A DNA stretch of 14,947 nucleotides from JBDIBB01 sp039812685 (GTDB lineage Bacteria; Acidobacteriota; Vicinamibacteria; Vicinamibacterales; JAFNAJ01): the NCBI GenBank assembly GCA_039812685.1, contig JBDIBB010000098.1, positions 1 to 14,947 of the forward strand. The letters run 5' to 3'. Position numbers and translations under genes: made by a program. The notes beneath the pieces were generated by a model. The model saw nothing but the letters and a program-made list of their open reading frames with translations, was not told the origin of the DNA and searched no databases. This document shows, piece by piece, positions 7,787 to 14,947 of this stretch (the first letter of the stretch is position 1; every line of letters begins with the position of its first letter).

Positions 7787-8356
7787 TCAACCGAACGGCT
7801 GGTCACCGCGCAGCGCGCGATGCAGGAAGATCCGCGCCCGCGCCCACTGTCGCAGCACGGTGCGTTCGGACGCTCCGCGCAGCGCCGCGATCTCCTTCAC
7901 GGTGAAGCCGCAGAAGAAGCGCAGGTCAACCACTTCGGCGAGCGGCGGATCGACGGCCGAGAGTGCGTCGAGCGCGTCGCTGAGCGCCTGCAGGTCCCGC
8001 GCCCCCGCGGACATGTCGGCGATGTCGGTGTCGATCGATGTCAGGGCGAAGCCGCCGCCCCGCTTCTGTGCGCGGCGCCGGCGCACGTAATCGATGACGA
8101 GACCGCGCATGACGCGAGACGCATAGGCCATGAAGCGGGCGCGGTCCGGGAACGTCGATCCCTCGCGTGCCGACAACTCGAGGTAGGCCTCGTGCAGCAG
8201 CGTGGTGGCCCCGAGCGTCGCCCCGCGGGCCCCGCGCGCCAGCTCACGTTCGGCTACCCGGTGGAGTTCCGCGTAGAGCGCGGTGAACAGCGCGGCGGTT
8301 GCCGGCGGGTCACCCAGCTCGGCCGAAGCCACGAGACCCGCGATGGTCGCGCTCAC
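7787..8356 (-). CDS. ECF-type RNA polymerase sigma factor (TIGR02999-like)
   Basis: This 189-residue protein has the two-domain ECF layout. Region 2 spans about 22-95, including FTALYAELHRVAE (24-36), LLHEAYLEL and RFMAYASRVMRGLVIDYVRRRR. Region 4 spans about 128-182, with LAEVVDLRFFCGFTVKEIAA and the helix-turn-helix SERTVLRQWARARIFL. It should direct RNA polymerase to a small regulon. The motif TLGATTLLHEAYL matches the TLQPTxLVxEAYL signature I associate with the TIGR02999 family. Where most ECF factors have the acidic DAED, this one has Gly49-Ala50-Thr51-Thr52. That fits a sigma factor activated by threonine phosphorylation rather than by an anti-sigma factor, and no anti-sigma gene is adjacent. 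The GTG start at 8356 preserves the usual N-terminus (GLVASAELGDPPA before region 2). There is no good ribosome binding site, and a promoter-like element ends only about 10 bp upstream. Confidence 0.92.
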   Translation of the reverse strand: MSATIAGLVASAELGDPPATAALFTALYAELHRVAERELARGARGATLGATTLLHEAYLELSAREGSTFPDRARFMAYASRVMRGLVIDYVRRRRAQKRGGGFALTSIDTDIADMSAGARDLQALSDALDALSAVDPPLAEVVDLRFFCGFTVKEIAALRGASERTVLRQWARARIFLHRALRGDQPFG

Positions 8357-8366
8357 TTCGCGCCCG

Positions 8367-8395
8367 ATTCCGCCTCATCACGCGTCGTTTGTCAA
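8367..8395 (-). promoter_or_regulatory. Putative sigma-factor promoter (TTGACA, 17 nt, CGGAAT)
   Basis: On the minus strand TTGACA (8395-8390) is a perfect -35 consensus. CGGAAT (8372-8367) follows after 17 nt, and the bases after it (CGGG) extend the likeness to the kinase element. Both elements read TGACAA, 16 nt ending in GNGG, then CRGAATCG. If this is a promoter, transcription would begin about 8360, leaving only a few bases before the GTG at 8356, so the mRNA would be nearly leaderless. Confidence 0.45.
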
Positions 8396-8402
8396 CTGCG
8401 CG

Positions 8403-8436
8403 GCGGGGATCCGACCCCGCGGCTGGCGATCCCCGC
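8403..8436. repeat. Perfect 9 bp inverted repeat upstream of the sigma-factor promoter
   Basis: GCGGGGATC (8403-8411) and GATCCCCGC (8428-8436) are exact inverted copies separated by 16 bp. The spacer contains CCCCGC (8415-8420), which can pair with GCGGGG of the left arm instead, so two alternative hairpins are possible. On the minus strand it lies just upstream of the -35-like TTGACA, a typical place for an operator. Function is not shown. Confidence 0.35.
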
Positions 8437-8773
8437 AGCACCAGGTCCGTTCCGAGATCGACCAGCAGGGTCGCGGGACGGTCGAACCCGTCTCGTCGGA
8501 CGAAACCAGGGACGTCGCGACAGCCGACGCAGTGCGGTGGGAGTTCGCTGCTGGTGACTTCGAGCCAGCCGCACCCACGACACCCACGCCCTCGACTGTG
8601 ACCAGTTCATGATCCGTTCCGGAGACGCAGACCCGTCGTGGTTGCCGGAGGTGTCGGACGAGCGAGCCCCACGCACCCTGCGGCTGCGACCGGGAGCGCC
8701 TTTGAGGTCCAGCCTCACGTCGATACCCCTTGAGCGCTCTCCCGCCGCTTCGGCGAGACCAGTCCCTTGCTGC

Positions 8774-11700
8774 CTATTGCAACCGCGTTGCCAGCGCGTT
8801 GCTGCCGGCGGTCCAGAAGAGGTCGCCGGCCGACCAGTAGATCGCCCGCTCGACGACCAGCCGGGCCGCTGGGTCGCCCACGCTCTCGACCACCGCGCCG
8901 AAGCGGCGGTCGATCGCCTCCGGGAAGTCGAGGCCCACGGCCACGGTGAGGCGGCTGGTGGCGAGCAGGTGATAGGTGCGCTCGGCGGTGGTGCCGTCCT
9001 CGAAGAGCAGCGTCACGCGGGCGTCGCCAGGCGTGCGCGAGGTGTTGGCCAGCAGCAGGTACGTCTCGACCGCGCGATCGCCACCCACCTCGCCAGCCGC
9101 AGCGCCCCAGGCGAAGCCCGTGACGGTGGCCCCTGGCGAGTTGTGCGCCTCGTACCAGCGGCCGCCCGTGCCCCACCACATGGCGCGCTCCACGATGATG
9201 GGGGTTTCCCCGAGCGACGTGATCGTCGTCGAGACCGCGGTATCGGCCAGCGATGGGGCTTCCAGGTCGACCCAGATCGTGAACCGGCTCGAGGGCGCCA
9301 CGTCGTAGTCCTTGACGACGGTTCGACCGGTGGGCAGCAGGTAGGTGGCGCGCACGCGGGCCGCGCTGTCACTGGGATTGGCGATCAGCACGAAGAGGTC
9401 GAACAGCGGTCCGGTGGCGCCCTCGGCGAGGAACCAGGCCGGCGCGGGCGCCGTGACGCCCGCGCTGGCGTGCCCCGCCTCGAAGAGCCGGTTGCCGCTG
9501 ATGTACATCGCGCGCTCGACGATGATCGGGACACCGTTGGTCACGCGCAGCACGGCCGAGACGTCGGTGGCGGCGAGCGCGGGCCCTTCATGATTCACCC
9601 AGAGACTGCGGCGGGCGTGCGGGGCCACGGTGTATGTGCGAACGACAGGCGACTGGCCGCTCGGGCGAAGGTAGGTCACCTCCACGACAGCCTCTCGCGT
9701 GGGATCGGGGTTCTGCAGGAGGTAGAAGAGGTCGAAGTCCGAGTGGGTCGCCCCCTCGGCGAGGTACCACGTGAGGGCCGGGGACACGACGGCCGCCTCC
9801 AGGTGGCTGCCGTAGCCGGTGGCATCCCACGACATCGTGCGATCGACCAGCACGGGCCCGGCGGAGTCGACCGTGGTCGAGACCGCGGTCGCCGCCAGGC
9901 CGGGCAGGCTTTCGGGGTCGACGGTCACGCGGCTCGCCGGCGGCAGGACCATCGGCGTCGTCACGATCCGGCCATCGTCGGTCTGGAAGCGCAGAACGAC
10001 ATGCTGGGCCGTGGCACTGGGGTTGGCCAGTGCCAACTCCAGATCGAAGAACGGTCCCGTCGCGCCCTCGGCGAGGTAGCGGGGGAGGTCACAGACATCG
10101 CCCGTGCCGTCGCCGTCGGCGTCGGCCTGCGCGATGGGGGTGGCCTCGCGGGGCCAGGCGGGCCCGTTGGCGGCCGAACGGCAGTTGTCACAGGCATCGC
10201 CGAGGCCGTCGCCGTCGGCGTCGGCCTGGTCGACGTTGGCGACCGCGATGCAGGAGTCGGCATTGTCGGTCACACCATCACCGTCGGTGTCGGCGCCGGA
10301 GTGCAGGGCGGCGGCGACCGACAGCGGCACCGTCTGGCCGACCAGCGAGGGCGACAGCGCGCGCAGTCGGAGGAAGTAGGCGGGCTCGTCAGGTCCCGGC
10401 GTCCACGGTGCCCCCGGGTCGAGGGCGGCAGTGCTCACATCGCCCCGCGCGGCGGCCTGCAGGGGCATCGCCCCCGCGCGGGCGGCGCGGAAGGCCGGCG
10501 CCACCTCGAAGCTCAGGGTCTGCCCGTCGGCTCCCCGCACGCCGCGGGCGACGAGGCGGCCGGTCTCGTCAACGATGTGCGCATCGACCTGGGCCGTGCC
10601 CGCCAGCCGCAGGGTGTAGCGCTGGCCAGCGGCGAACGGCTCGCCGCTGCCGGGGCAGTCGTCGTCCACGCACGGGAACACGGGGATGTCGATCGGGGTG
10701 TCGGGGAAGTTGGGCACGTCCAGCGCCCGCCAGCCGAGATCGCCGCCCAGCATCGCGGCCTCGCCGGCATCGCAACGGAGGCCAACGCCATTGCGGTCGA
10801 TGTCGATCTGTTGCGGGTCGAAGACCAGTCCACAGAGGTCGTCTGCATCCGGCACGCCATCGTTGTCATCGTCGGCGTCACAGGCATCGCCCCACGCATC
10901 GCCGTCGGTGTTGGCCTGGTCCGCGTTGGCGAGGGCGAGGCAGTTGTCGCAGGCGTTGCCCACGCCGTCGCCGTCCAGGTCCTGCTGCCCCTCGTTGGCG
11001 ACCAGGGGGCAGTTGTCGAGGCCGTCGATCCGGCCGTCGCTGTCGTCGTCGGCGTCGCACACGTCGCCCAGAAGGTCGTCGTCGTGGTCGGCCTGGTCCC
11101 AGTTCCAGACGTCGCGGCAGTTGTCCCGGCTGTCCACGGTACCGTCGCGATCGGAGTCATCGCAGATGTCGCCGCGGCCGTCGCCGTCGAAGTCGTTCTG
11201 GTTGTCGCCGGCCACGGTCGGACAGCGATCCAGCGAATCCTCGTAGACGTCGTTGTCGTCGTTGCCGTCGCAGGCATCACCCTGCCCGTCGCCGTCGGTG
11301 TCCATCTGGTCGGGATTGGCGTCGAGGGGGCAGTTGTCCATCGCGTCGCCGAAGGTGTCGCCGTCGTCGTCGTCTTCGCGGTCGTCCGGCGTGCCATCGC
11401 AGTCGGTGTCAGGCGCGCCGATCCCCACCGACGCGAACGCGTTGGTGACCTGACACTGCGCGTGCGAGCCGGCGCCGTGGAGATCGCGAGCAGCCGATCT
11501 GGCGGCCGCGCGCAGATCCGAGAAGCGGGATCGCTCGGACAGATACTTGACCAGAACCCGGTACCAGATGTCGCCCATCGTCGCTCGCCCGAGGCCGGTG
11601 ATGGTGAGGCCGTTGTGGGTACCGCCAGCGGCGACGAGATAGGCCACCTTGTTCGGGATGCTGCTGTTGGTGTGAACCCAGCCCTCGTCGTTGGAGTCGC

Positions 11701-14700
11701 CCGGCTCCTGTCCTGCCGCCAGCCTGCGGAACTGGTTCATGTGGTCCGGAAACGGGTTGCCATCACTGGCGGTGCAGTTGGGCGGGTTGCTGAGATCGCG
11801 CAACGTCCCGTTCGGGACCCCGCCGCCGCAGTTGTTGCCGTTGCCTGGCAACTCGTCGCCCTGCAGCCAGTCGTCGTTGTCGACGAGTGAGCCGAAAACG
11901 TCCGACATGTGCTCGTTGATCGCGCCCGGCGACCGGCGGTAGACGAGCCCGGCCGTGTCGTCGGTCACGCCGTGCGTGAACTCGTGCGCCATCGAATCGA
12001 GCGTCGGCCAGCCATCGGCGAACTGTGCGATGTCGCAGCCGGGGCCCGAGACCCAGGAGGCGTTGGCGCTGCCGTCCCACTCGTCGTTGCCCACGTTGAA
12101 GAAGATCTCGATCTGGCTGTCGTCGCCATCGTAGGAGCGCCGGCCGTGCTCGTCCCGGTAGTAGCGGTACACGGCCCGGATGCTCTCGTAGGCCAGCTCG
12201 CCATCCGCCCTCTCCGACACTCGATCCAGACGGCCCTCTTCGTCGGCGTACTCCACGCTGGGGTCGTCAGGCCAGTTGAAGCAGGTGCCCGAGGTCTGGC
12301 CGCGTGCGTTGAAGACCTCGAGATCGAGCGCCTGCCTCCGCCGCGTGGTGGCCTCGCGGACCTTGCCGTCGAGGGCGTCGACGACGACGTCGAAGGGCCC
12401 CCCGGGGGCGTCGACGACGAGGCGCCAGGCGAGGACCGGGCTGTCTTCGGGTTCGATGATACCTGGGGGCGGCGGCGGTGACGGGGGCACCCAGGTCGCG
12501 TCGTGGTCGAGTGTGGGCCAGTAGTAGACCAGGCCCGGCCTGCCGACCAGGGTCGACGGATCGGGCGCGGTGCCCCCGCCGGCGTAGGCCCATGCCTGCC
12601 GGAAGGCCTCCTGCGGCGTGACGGCCGGTGTCGTCTCGACGGTCATCTGATACCAGGGCGAGTGCGAGGACACCCAGCGGCCGTTCGAGCTGGTGAAGTC
12701 GTTCCCGCGGAAGTGCAGGGCGAGCGTCACGTCGTGCAGCGGGATGCCGTCGCGCACCTGCTGCAGGACGACGTGGGCGGAACCGTCGGGATCCATCTGC
12801 TGGCGCACGGGCCGGAACCGGTTACCCAGGACGGCCCCGGGGCCCGACGAGTCGCCGCCCACCTGGTAGAGGTCGCGATATGTGTCGAGGAAAGCCAGCG
12901 CGCGCGTCCACAGCGGCTCGCTCGCCGTGCCCGCCGGCACGCGGCCTGCGACGTGCACGGGCAGCCCGTCCTCGAACTCGACCTCGAGAGGCTCGGTGGA
13001 CGCGGCGCGCAGGCGGTTCAAGGCCGCCATCACCGGCGAGTCGGTCGGCCCGCCTCCCGTGTAGGTGAAGGCGTTTGCGCGCGTGACCGTCCCGGCCGGC
13101 GTCGTGACGGCGACGGCGACGGGGCCCGCCACGTGCACGGGCGTCGTCGCCACCAGCGAGGTCGGGCTCGACACCATGACGTCGGTCGCGGGAACGCCGC
13201 CGACCGTGACGGTCGTGTAGGTGAGCACGAAGTGGGTCCCGGTGAGCGTGAGCACCGTGCCGCCGGTGGTTGGTCCCGTCGCCGGGGTGACGGCCGTGAT
13301 GGTCGGCAGGGCGGGCGTGGCGGCAGATACCCCCGGCGAGAACTCCGAGGTGTCGGTCGGCGTCGTGCCATCCAGCAGCGTCGCCGTCGCGGTGACGATC
13401 GTCCCGGCGGCAATTGCCGGCAGGGTCGCCGCCACGGGCGCGTGGCCGATGGCGTCGGTCGTCACGGTCGTCTCGCCGAGATAGGTCTGGCCTTCGGCGT
13501 GCCCCGAGGCATTGGGCGCCGCCGACCCGAAGAACTGCAGGCGGTGGCTGCCCACGGCGGCGACGCCGGCGAAGACGCCTTCGACCAGCGTCGTCGCGCC
13601 GGCCGTCACCCGGAGCAGCGTGGGGAAGTTCTGCCGGTTGTTCGGGCCGGCATCCATATCGTGGAAGTCGTTGTCGGTGACGCCGTCGCCACCCAGGTCT
13701 ATGCCCAGAGGAGCGTTGTCCGACATGGCGTTGCGCAGGATGGCGTTGCGGGCGCCGCTCAGCACCACGACGCCGCCCCGCGGCGGCACGGTCCCGTTGC
13801 CGTTACGGCCGATGAGGTTGCCCAGCGAATTCCCGGTCGGCGTGTCGAAGAAGCTGCCGACGAGGTTGTCGCTGGACGCCTCCACCAGCACGCCCGCGCC
13901 GGGGTTGTCCATCAGGGTGTTGGCCTCGATCGTGTTGCCCGTGGTCTGCACCAGCGCGATCCCCACCTGGCAGCTGGCGACGCTGTTGCCCTGGCCGTAG
14001 CGCGCGGCGCCACTGAGGTAGTGGCCGCCGAGGGTGTGTCCGCCGCCGCCCTCCACGCGGATGCCGGTCTGGCAGGAGCCGATGGCCATGCCCGCGGTGT
14101 TGCGGCAGACGTAATTGTTGGCGACGGTGACGCCGGTGGCCTGGCGCAACTCGATGGCGCGCTGGCTGGCCACGACGATGTTCCGGCCGCCGGTCGTGGA
14201 CGATCCGGGATTTCCGATGGTGCCGCCTGTGGCGCCGATGACGACGATCCCCGCGGTCGAGCCGCGGTTGACGAGGCCCGCATCGTCGGTGCCGATGTGG
14301 TTTCCCTGGATCAGGCCCAGTGAGCCAGTCGTCTCGATCTGCACATCGGCCTCGGTGTTGGCGGCGATCGTGTTGCCCGGCGAGGGCGAGACTCCGCCAA
14401 TGGTGGCGACGCCGGCGGTGACCCGGATGCCGAAGCGGTTGCCCTCGGCCGTGCCCTCGGCGTTGAGCCCGATGCGGTTGCCGCGGATGATGGCGCCAGT
14501 GGTGGGGGCACCGTCCAGGCGCACGCCGTCCTGAAGGTTGCCGGCGATGAGGTTGCGCTCCTCGACCAGGTTGCCGCCGATGCGCGCTGTCGGGCAGCCG
14601 TCGATCAGGACGCCGGTGCCGTTGGCCGCCAGTGGCAGGCCGCCGTAGCCCGTGCCGAGCACGCTGCCGGTGAGCGCCACCACGCTGGCGCTGGCGGTGG

Positions 14701-14947
14701 CGACGATTCGGACAGCCGCCCCCGCGAAGCCGTCGATGACCAGCCCCCGGACGATGGTGCCGGTGGCAGCCAGTACCAACCCGTCAGCACCACCCCCGGC
14801 CGCGGCGCCCGAGAGGCGAATGCGAATCATCGCATCGAAGCCTGCGGTGAGCGTGTTCATCGCGCTGCCGGCCTGCGAGTAGCCGTCGATGGTTGCCACG
14901 TCGGTGACCGCCGGCAACGGCGTCAGCGGGGCGATGGTGGCGACGCC
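8774..14947 (-). CDS. Giant secreted M4 (thermolysin-like) metalloprotease, N-terminus outside window
   Basis: The frame runs from the window edge to a TAG at 8774-8776, more than 2050 residues. A TTG at 14917 is not a plausible start, because the beta-helix pattern (TIAPLTPLPAVTDVATIDGY) continues upstream of it. Domains in order: parallel beta-helix of about 1.25 kb (repeated GNxI/NLI motifs); its usual follow-on domain to about 13320; an IPT/TIG domain (about 13305-13050); an FTP/PepSY-type propeptide (about 13040-12330); and the M4 catalytic domain (about 12330-11420). Zinc ligands and active site are intact: HEFTH at 11986-11972, NEHMSD with the third-ligand Glu at 11917-11900, and HTNSSIPNK with the catalytic His at 11674-11672. 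After it come thrombospondin type 3 repeats, a beta-rich spacer, a second type 3 block, and four about 110-residue repeats. Typical M4 proteases are about 500-600 residues. It should be secreted and calcium-binding; its substrate is unknown. Confidence 0.93.
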   Translation of the reverse strand, partial: GVATIAPLTPLPAVTDVATIDGYSQAGSAMNTLTAGFDAMIRIRLSGAAAGGGADGLVLAATGTIVRGLVIDGFAGAAVRIVATASASVVALTGSVLGTGYGGLPLAANGTGVLIDGCPTARIGGNLVEERNLIAGNLQDGVRLDGAPTTGAIIRGNRIGLNAEGTAEGNRFGIRVTAGVATIGGVSPSPGNTIAANTEADVQIETTGSLGLIQGNHIGTDDAGLVNRGSTAGIVVIGATGGTIGNPGSSTTGGRNIVVASQRAIELRQATGVTVANNYVCRNTAGMAIGSCQTGIRVEGGGGHTLGGHYLSGAARYGQGNSVASCQVGIALVQTTGNTIEANTLMDNPGAGVLVEASSDNLVGSFFDTPTGNSLGNLIGRNGNGTVPPRGGVVVLSGARNAILRNAMSDNAPLGIDLGGDGVTDNDFHDMDAGPNNRQNFPTLLRVTAGATTLVEGVFAGVAAVGSHRLQFFGSAAPNASGHAEGQTYLGETTVTTDAIGHAPVAATLPAIAAGTIVTATATLLDGTTPTDTSEFSPGVSAATPALPTITAVTPATGPTTGGTVLTLTGTHFVLTYTTVTVGGVPATDVMVSSPTSLVATTPVHVAGPVAVAVTTPAGTVTRANAFTYTGGGPTDSPVMAALNRLRAASTEPLEVEFEDGLPVHVAGRVPAGTASEPLWTRALAFLDTYRDLYQVGGDSSGPGAVLGNRFRPVRQQMDPDGSAHVVLQQVRDGIPLHDVTLALHFRGNDFTSSNGRWVSSHSPWYQMTVETTPAVTPQEAFRQAWAYAGGGTAPDPSTLVGRPGLVYYWPTLDHDATWVPPSPPPPPGIIEPEDSPVLAWRLVVDAPGGPFDVVVDALDGKVREATTRRRQALDLEVFNARGQTSGTCFNWPDDPSVEYADEEGRLDRVSERADGELAYESIRAVYRYYRDEHGRRSYDGDDSQIEIFFNVGNDEWDGSANASWVSGPGCDIAQFADGWPTLDSMAHEFTHGVTDDTAGLVYRRSPGAINEHMSDVFGSLVDNDDWLQGDELPGNGNNCGGGVPNGTLRDLSNPPNCTASDGNPFPDHMNQFRRLAAGQEPGDSNDEGWVHTNSSIPNKVAYLVAAGGTHNGLTITGLGRATMGDIWYRVLVKYLSERSRFSDLRAAARSAARDLHGAGSHAQCQVTNAFASVGIGAPDTDCDGTPDDREDDDDGDTFGDAMDNCPLDANPDQMDTDGDGQGDACDGNDDNDVYEDSLDRCPTVAGDNQNDFDGDGRGDICDDSDRDGTVDSRDNCRDVWNWDQADHDDDLLGDVCDADDDSDGRIDGLDNCPLVANEGQQDLDGDGVGNACDNCLALANADQANTDGDAWGDACDADDDNDGVPDADDLCGLVFDPQQIDIDRNGVGLRCDAGEAAMLGGDLGWRALDVPNFPDTPIDIPVFPCVDDDCPGSGEPFAAGQRYTLRLAGTAQVDAHIVDETGRLVARGVRGADGQTLSFEVAPAFRAARAGAMPLQAAARGDVSTAALDPGAPWTPGPDEPAYFLRLRALSPSLVGQTVPLSVAAALHSGADTDGDGVTDNADSCIAVANVDQADADGDGLGDACDNCRSAANGPAWPREATPIAQADADGDGTGDVCDLPRYLAEGATGPFFDLELALANPSATAQHVVLRFQTDDGRIVTTPMVLPPASRVTVDPESLPGLAATAVSTTVDSAGPVLVDRTMSWDATGYGSHLEAAVVSPALTWYLAEGATHSDFDLFYLLQNPDPTREAVVEVTYLRPSGQSPVVRTYTVAPHARRSLWVNHEGPALAATDVSAVLRVTNGVPIIVERAMYISGNRLFEAGHASAGVTAPAPAWFLAEGATGPLFDLFVLIANPSDSAARVRATYLLPTGRTVVKDYDVAPSSRFTIWVDLEAPSLADTAVSTTITSLGETPIIVERAMWWGTGGRWYEAHNSPGATVTGFAWGAAAGEVGGDRAVETYLLLANTSRTPGDARVTLLFEDGTTAERTYHLLATSRLTVAVGLDFPEAIDRRFGAVVESVGDPAARLVVERAIYWSAGDLFWTAGSNALATRLQ
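8777..10081 (-). repeat. Four tandem about 110-residue 'YLAEGAT' repeats at the protease C-terminus
   Basis: The units, in protein order, are about 10081-9770, 9769-9437, 9436-9110 and 9109-8777 (104, 111, 109 and 111 residues). The first three open with YLAEGAT or WFLAEGAT and then FDL. All four carry an (A/Q)N(P/T) turn, a basic residue-rich strand and a late (V)ERAM/DRTM/ERAI strand. The fourth is divergent, opening WGAAAGEVGG, and ends at the stop codon. I recall such repeats at the C-termini of other acidobacterial surface proteins; their function is unknown and no sorting signal follows them. Confidence 0.8.
10088..10294 (-). repeat. Second, short thrombospondin type 3 repeat block
   Basis: Reading the protein, DTDGDGVTDNADSC, DADGDGLGDACDNC and DADGDGTGDVCD are classical calcium-binding type 3 units with alternating Asp and paired Cys. 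The block follows the beta-rich spacer and leads straight into the YLAEGAT repeats. The DNA shows it as recurring GTCGCCGTCGGCGTC-like runs on the plus strand. Confidence 0.85.
10769..11410 (-). repeat. Main thrombospondin type 3 repeat block
   Basis: Directly after the catalytic domain come about eight Asp/Cys units, such as DTDGDGQGDACD, DFDGDGRGDICD, DLDGDGVGNACDNC and NTDGDAWGDACD. Known type 3 repeats bind many calcium ions and wrap into a stiff rod, so this block probably spaces the protease from the C-terminal repeats. It ends near CDAGEAAM. Confidence 0.9.
13700..14947 (-). repeat. Right-handed parallel beta-helix repeats at the protease N-terminal side
   Basis: Repeated rungs of about 20-30 residues with Asn-rich turns are visible, for example GNRIGLNAEGTAEGN, RNLIAGNLQDGVRL, GNTIAANTEADVQI, GNTIEANTLMDNPGAGV and NAILRNAMSDNAPLGI. 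This pattern is characteristic of polysaccharide-binding or lyase-like beta-helices. The first visible rung (LPAVTDVATIDGY) resembles the cap region that normally follows a signal peptide, so perhaps only 100-200 residues are missing upstream. Confidence 0.85.

Larger units (their letters stand above)
8357..8773. other. 417 bp intergenic region between sigma factor and protease genes
   Basis: No frame here has convincing coding character: the open frames are Arg/Ser-rich and look like read-through of GC-rich spacer. It holds the sigma-factor promoter-like element and the 9 bp inverted repeat described separately. Near the protease stop there is a weak stem, CGCCG (8743-8747) with CGGCG (8751-8755), which could end protease transcription but has no T-run. 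I see nothing else in the middle of the region. Confidence 0.6.

Noticed and set aside
8378..8718. Small minus-strand genes in the sigma-protease gap
   Set aside because: Arg/Ser-rich frames without codon bias or ribosome binding sites, overlapping the promoter-like element.
10088..11410. CRISPR array or simple-sequence mobile repeat
   Set aside because: The regular GTCGCCGTCGGCGTC-like DNA repeats are in-frame codons for the Asp-rich type 3 repeats, with no constant repeat and unique-spacer structure.
8609..11890. Plus-strand 1093-codon open frame with Val/Ala/Gly-rich repeats
   Set aside because: Antisense shadow of the type 3 repeats and YLAEGAT repeats of the protease; the apparent hydrophobic repeats come from GTC/GCC antisense Asp codons.
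12503..14323. Plus-strand 606-codon open frame
   Set aside because: Antisense to the propeptide, IPT and beta-helix regions of the protease; no recognisable domain and shadow-like composition.

Overview
The window is GC-rich bacterial DNA with strongly GC-biased third codon positions. Several features together suggest an Acidobacteriota-type genome, perhaps Vicinamibacteria: a giant Hanks-type kinase with a WD40/TPR-like tail, an ECF sigma factor resembling the TIGR02999 family, and a huge secreted metalloprotease ending in 'YLAEGAT' repeats. Planctomycetota, Gemmatimonadota or Myxococcota cannot be excluded without a database search. I see no tRNA, rRNA, insertion sequence, integrase or CRISPR array.

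Layout. (1) 1-228 (+): the C-terminal end of an unrecognised protein with one membrane segment. (2) 376-876 (+): a small protein with the sequence pattern of T4 gp19-type contractile tail tubes but with an N-terminal signal peptide, standing alone with no other tail genes. (3) 897-5396 (-): a 1499-residue serine/threonine kinase with one membrane span, about 16 WD40-like blades and a helical TPR-like C-terminus; it converges on gene 2 with a 20 bp gap. (4) 5775-7649 (+), possibly starting at 5675: an unrecognised, probably secreted, cysteine-containing protein whose 5' end looks frameshifted. (5) 7787-8356 (-): an ECF sigma factor in which the usual acidic DAED motif is replaced by Gly-Ala-Thr-Thr. 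(6) 8774 to beyond 14947 (-): more than 2050 residues of a secreted M4 (thermolysin-like) protease, with a beta-helix and IPT domain before the propeptide and thrombospondin type 3 repeats and four about 110-residue repeats after the catalytic domain.

How they may work together. The kinase and sigma factor are probably a signalling pair. Sigma factors lacking the acidic motif are known to be switched on by threonine phosphorylation (EcfP/PknT of Vibrio parahaemolyticus), and here both genes carry nearly the same promoter-like element, TGACAA and CRGAATCG at identical spacing. A gene for an apparently exported protein lies between them on the opposite strand, and the tail-tube-like gene and the protease flank the pair. 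Regulation of these secreted products by the pair is my inference, not something the sequence proves.

The items most worth a second look are the exported solo tail-tube homologue, the sigma/kinase pair with its shared element, the Shine-Dalgarno-sequestering hairpin in front of the kinase, and the protease with its propeptide in the middle of the chain.
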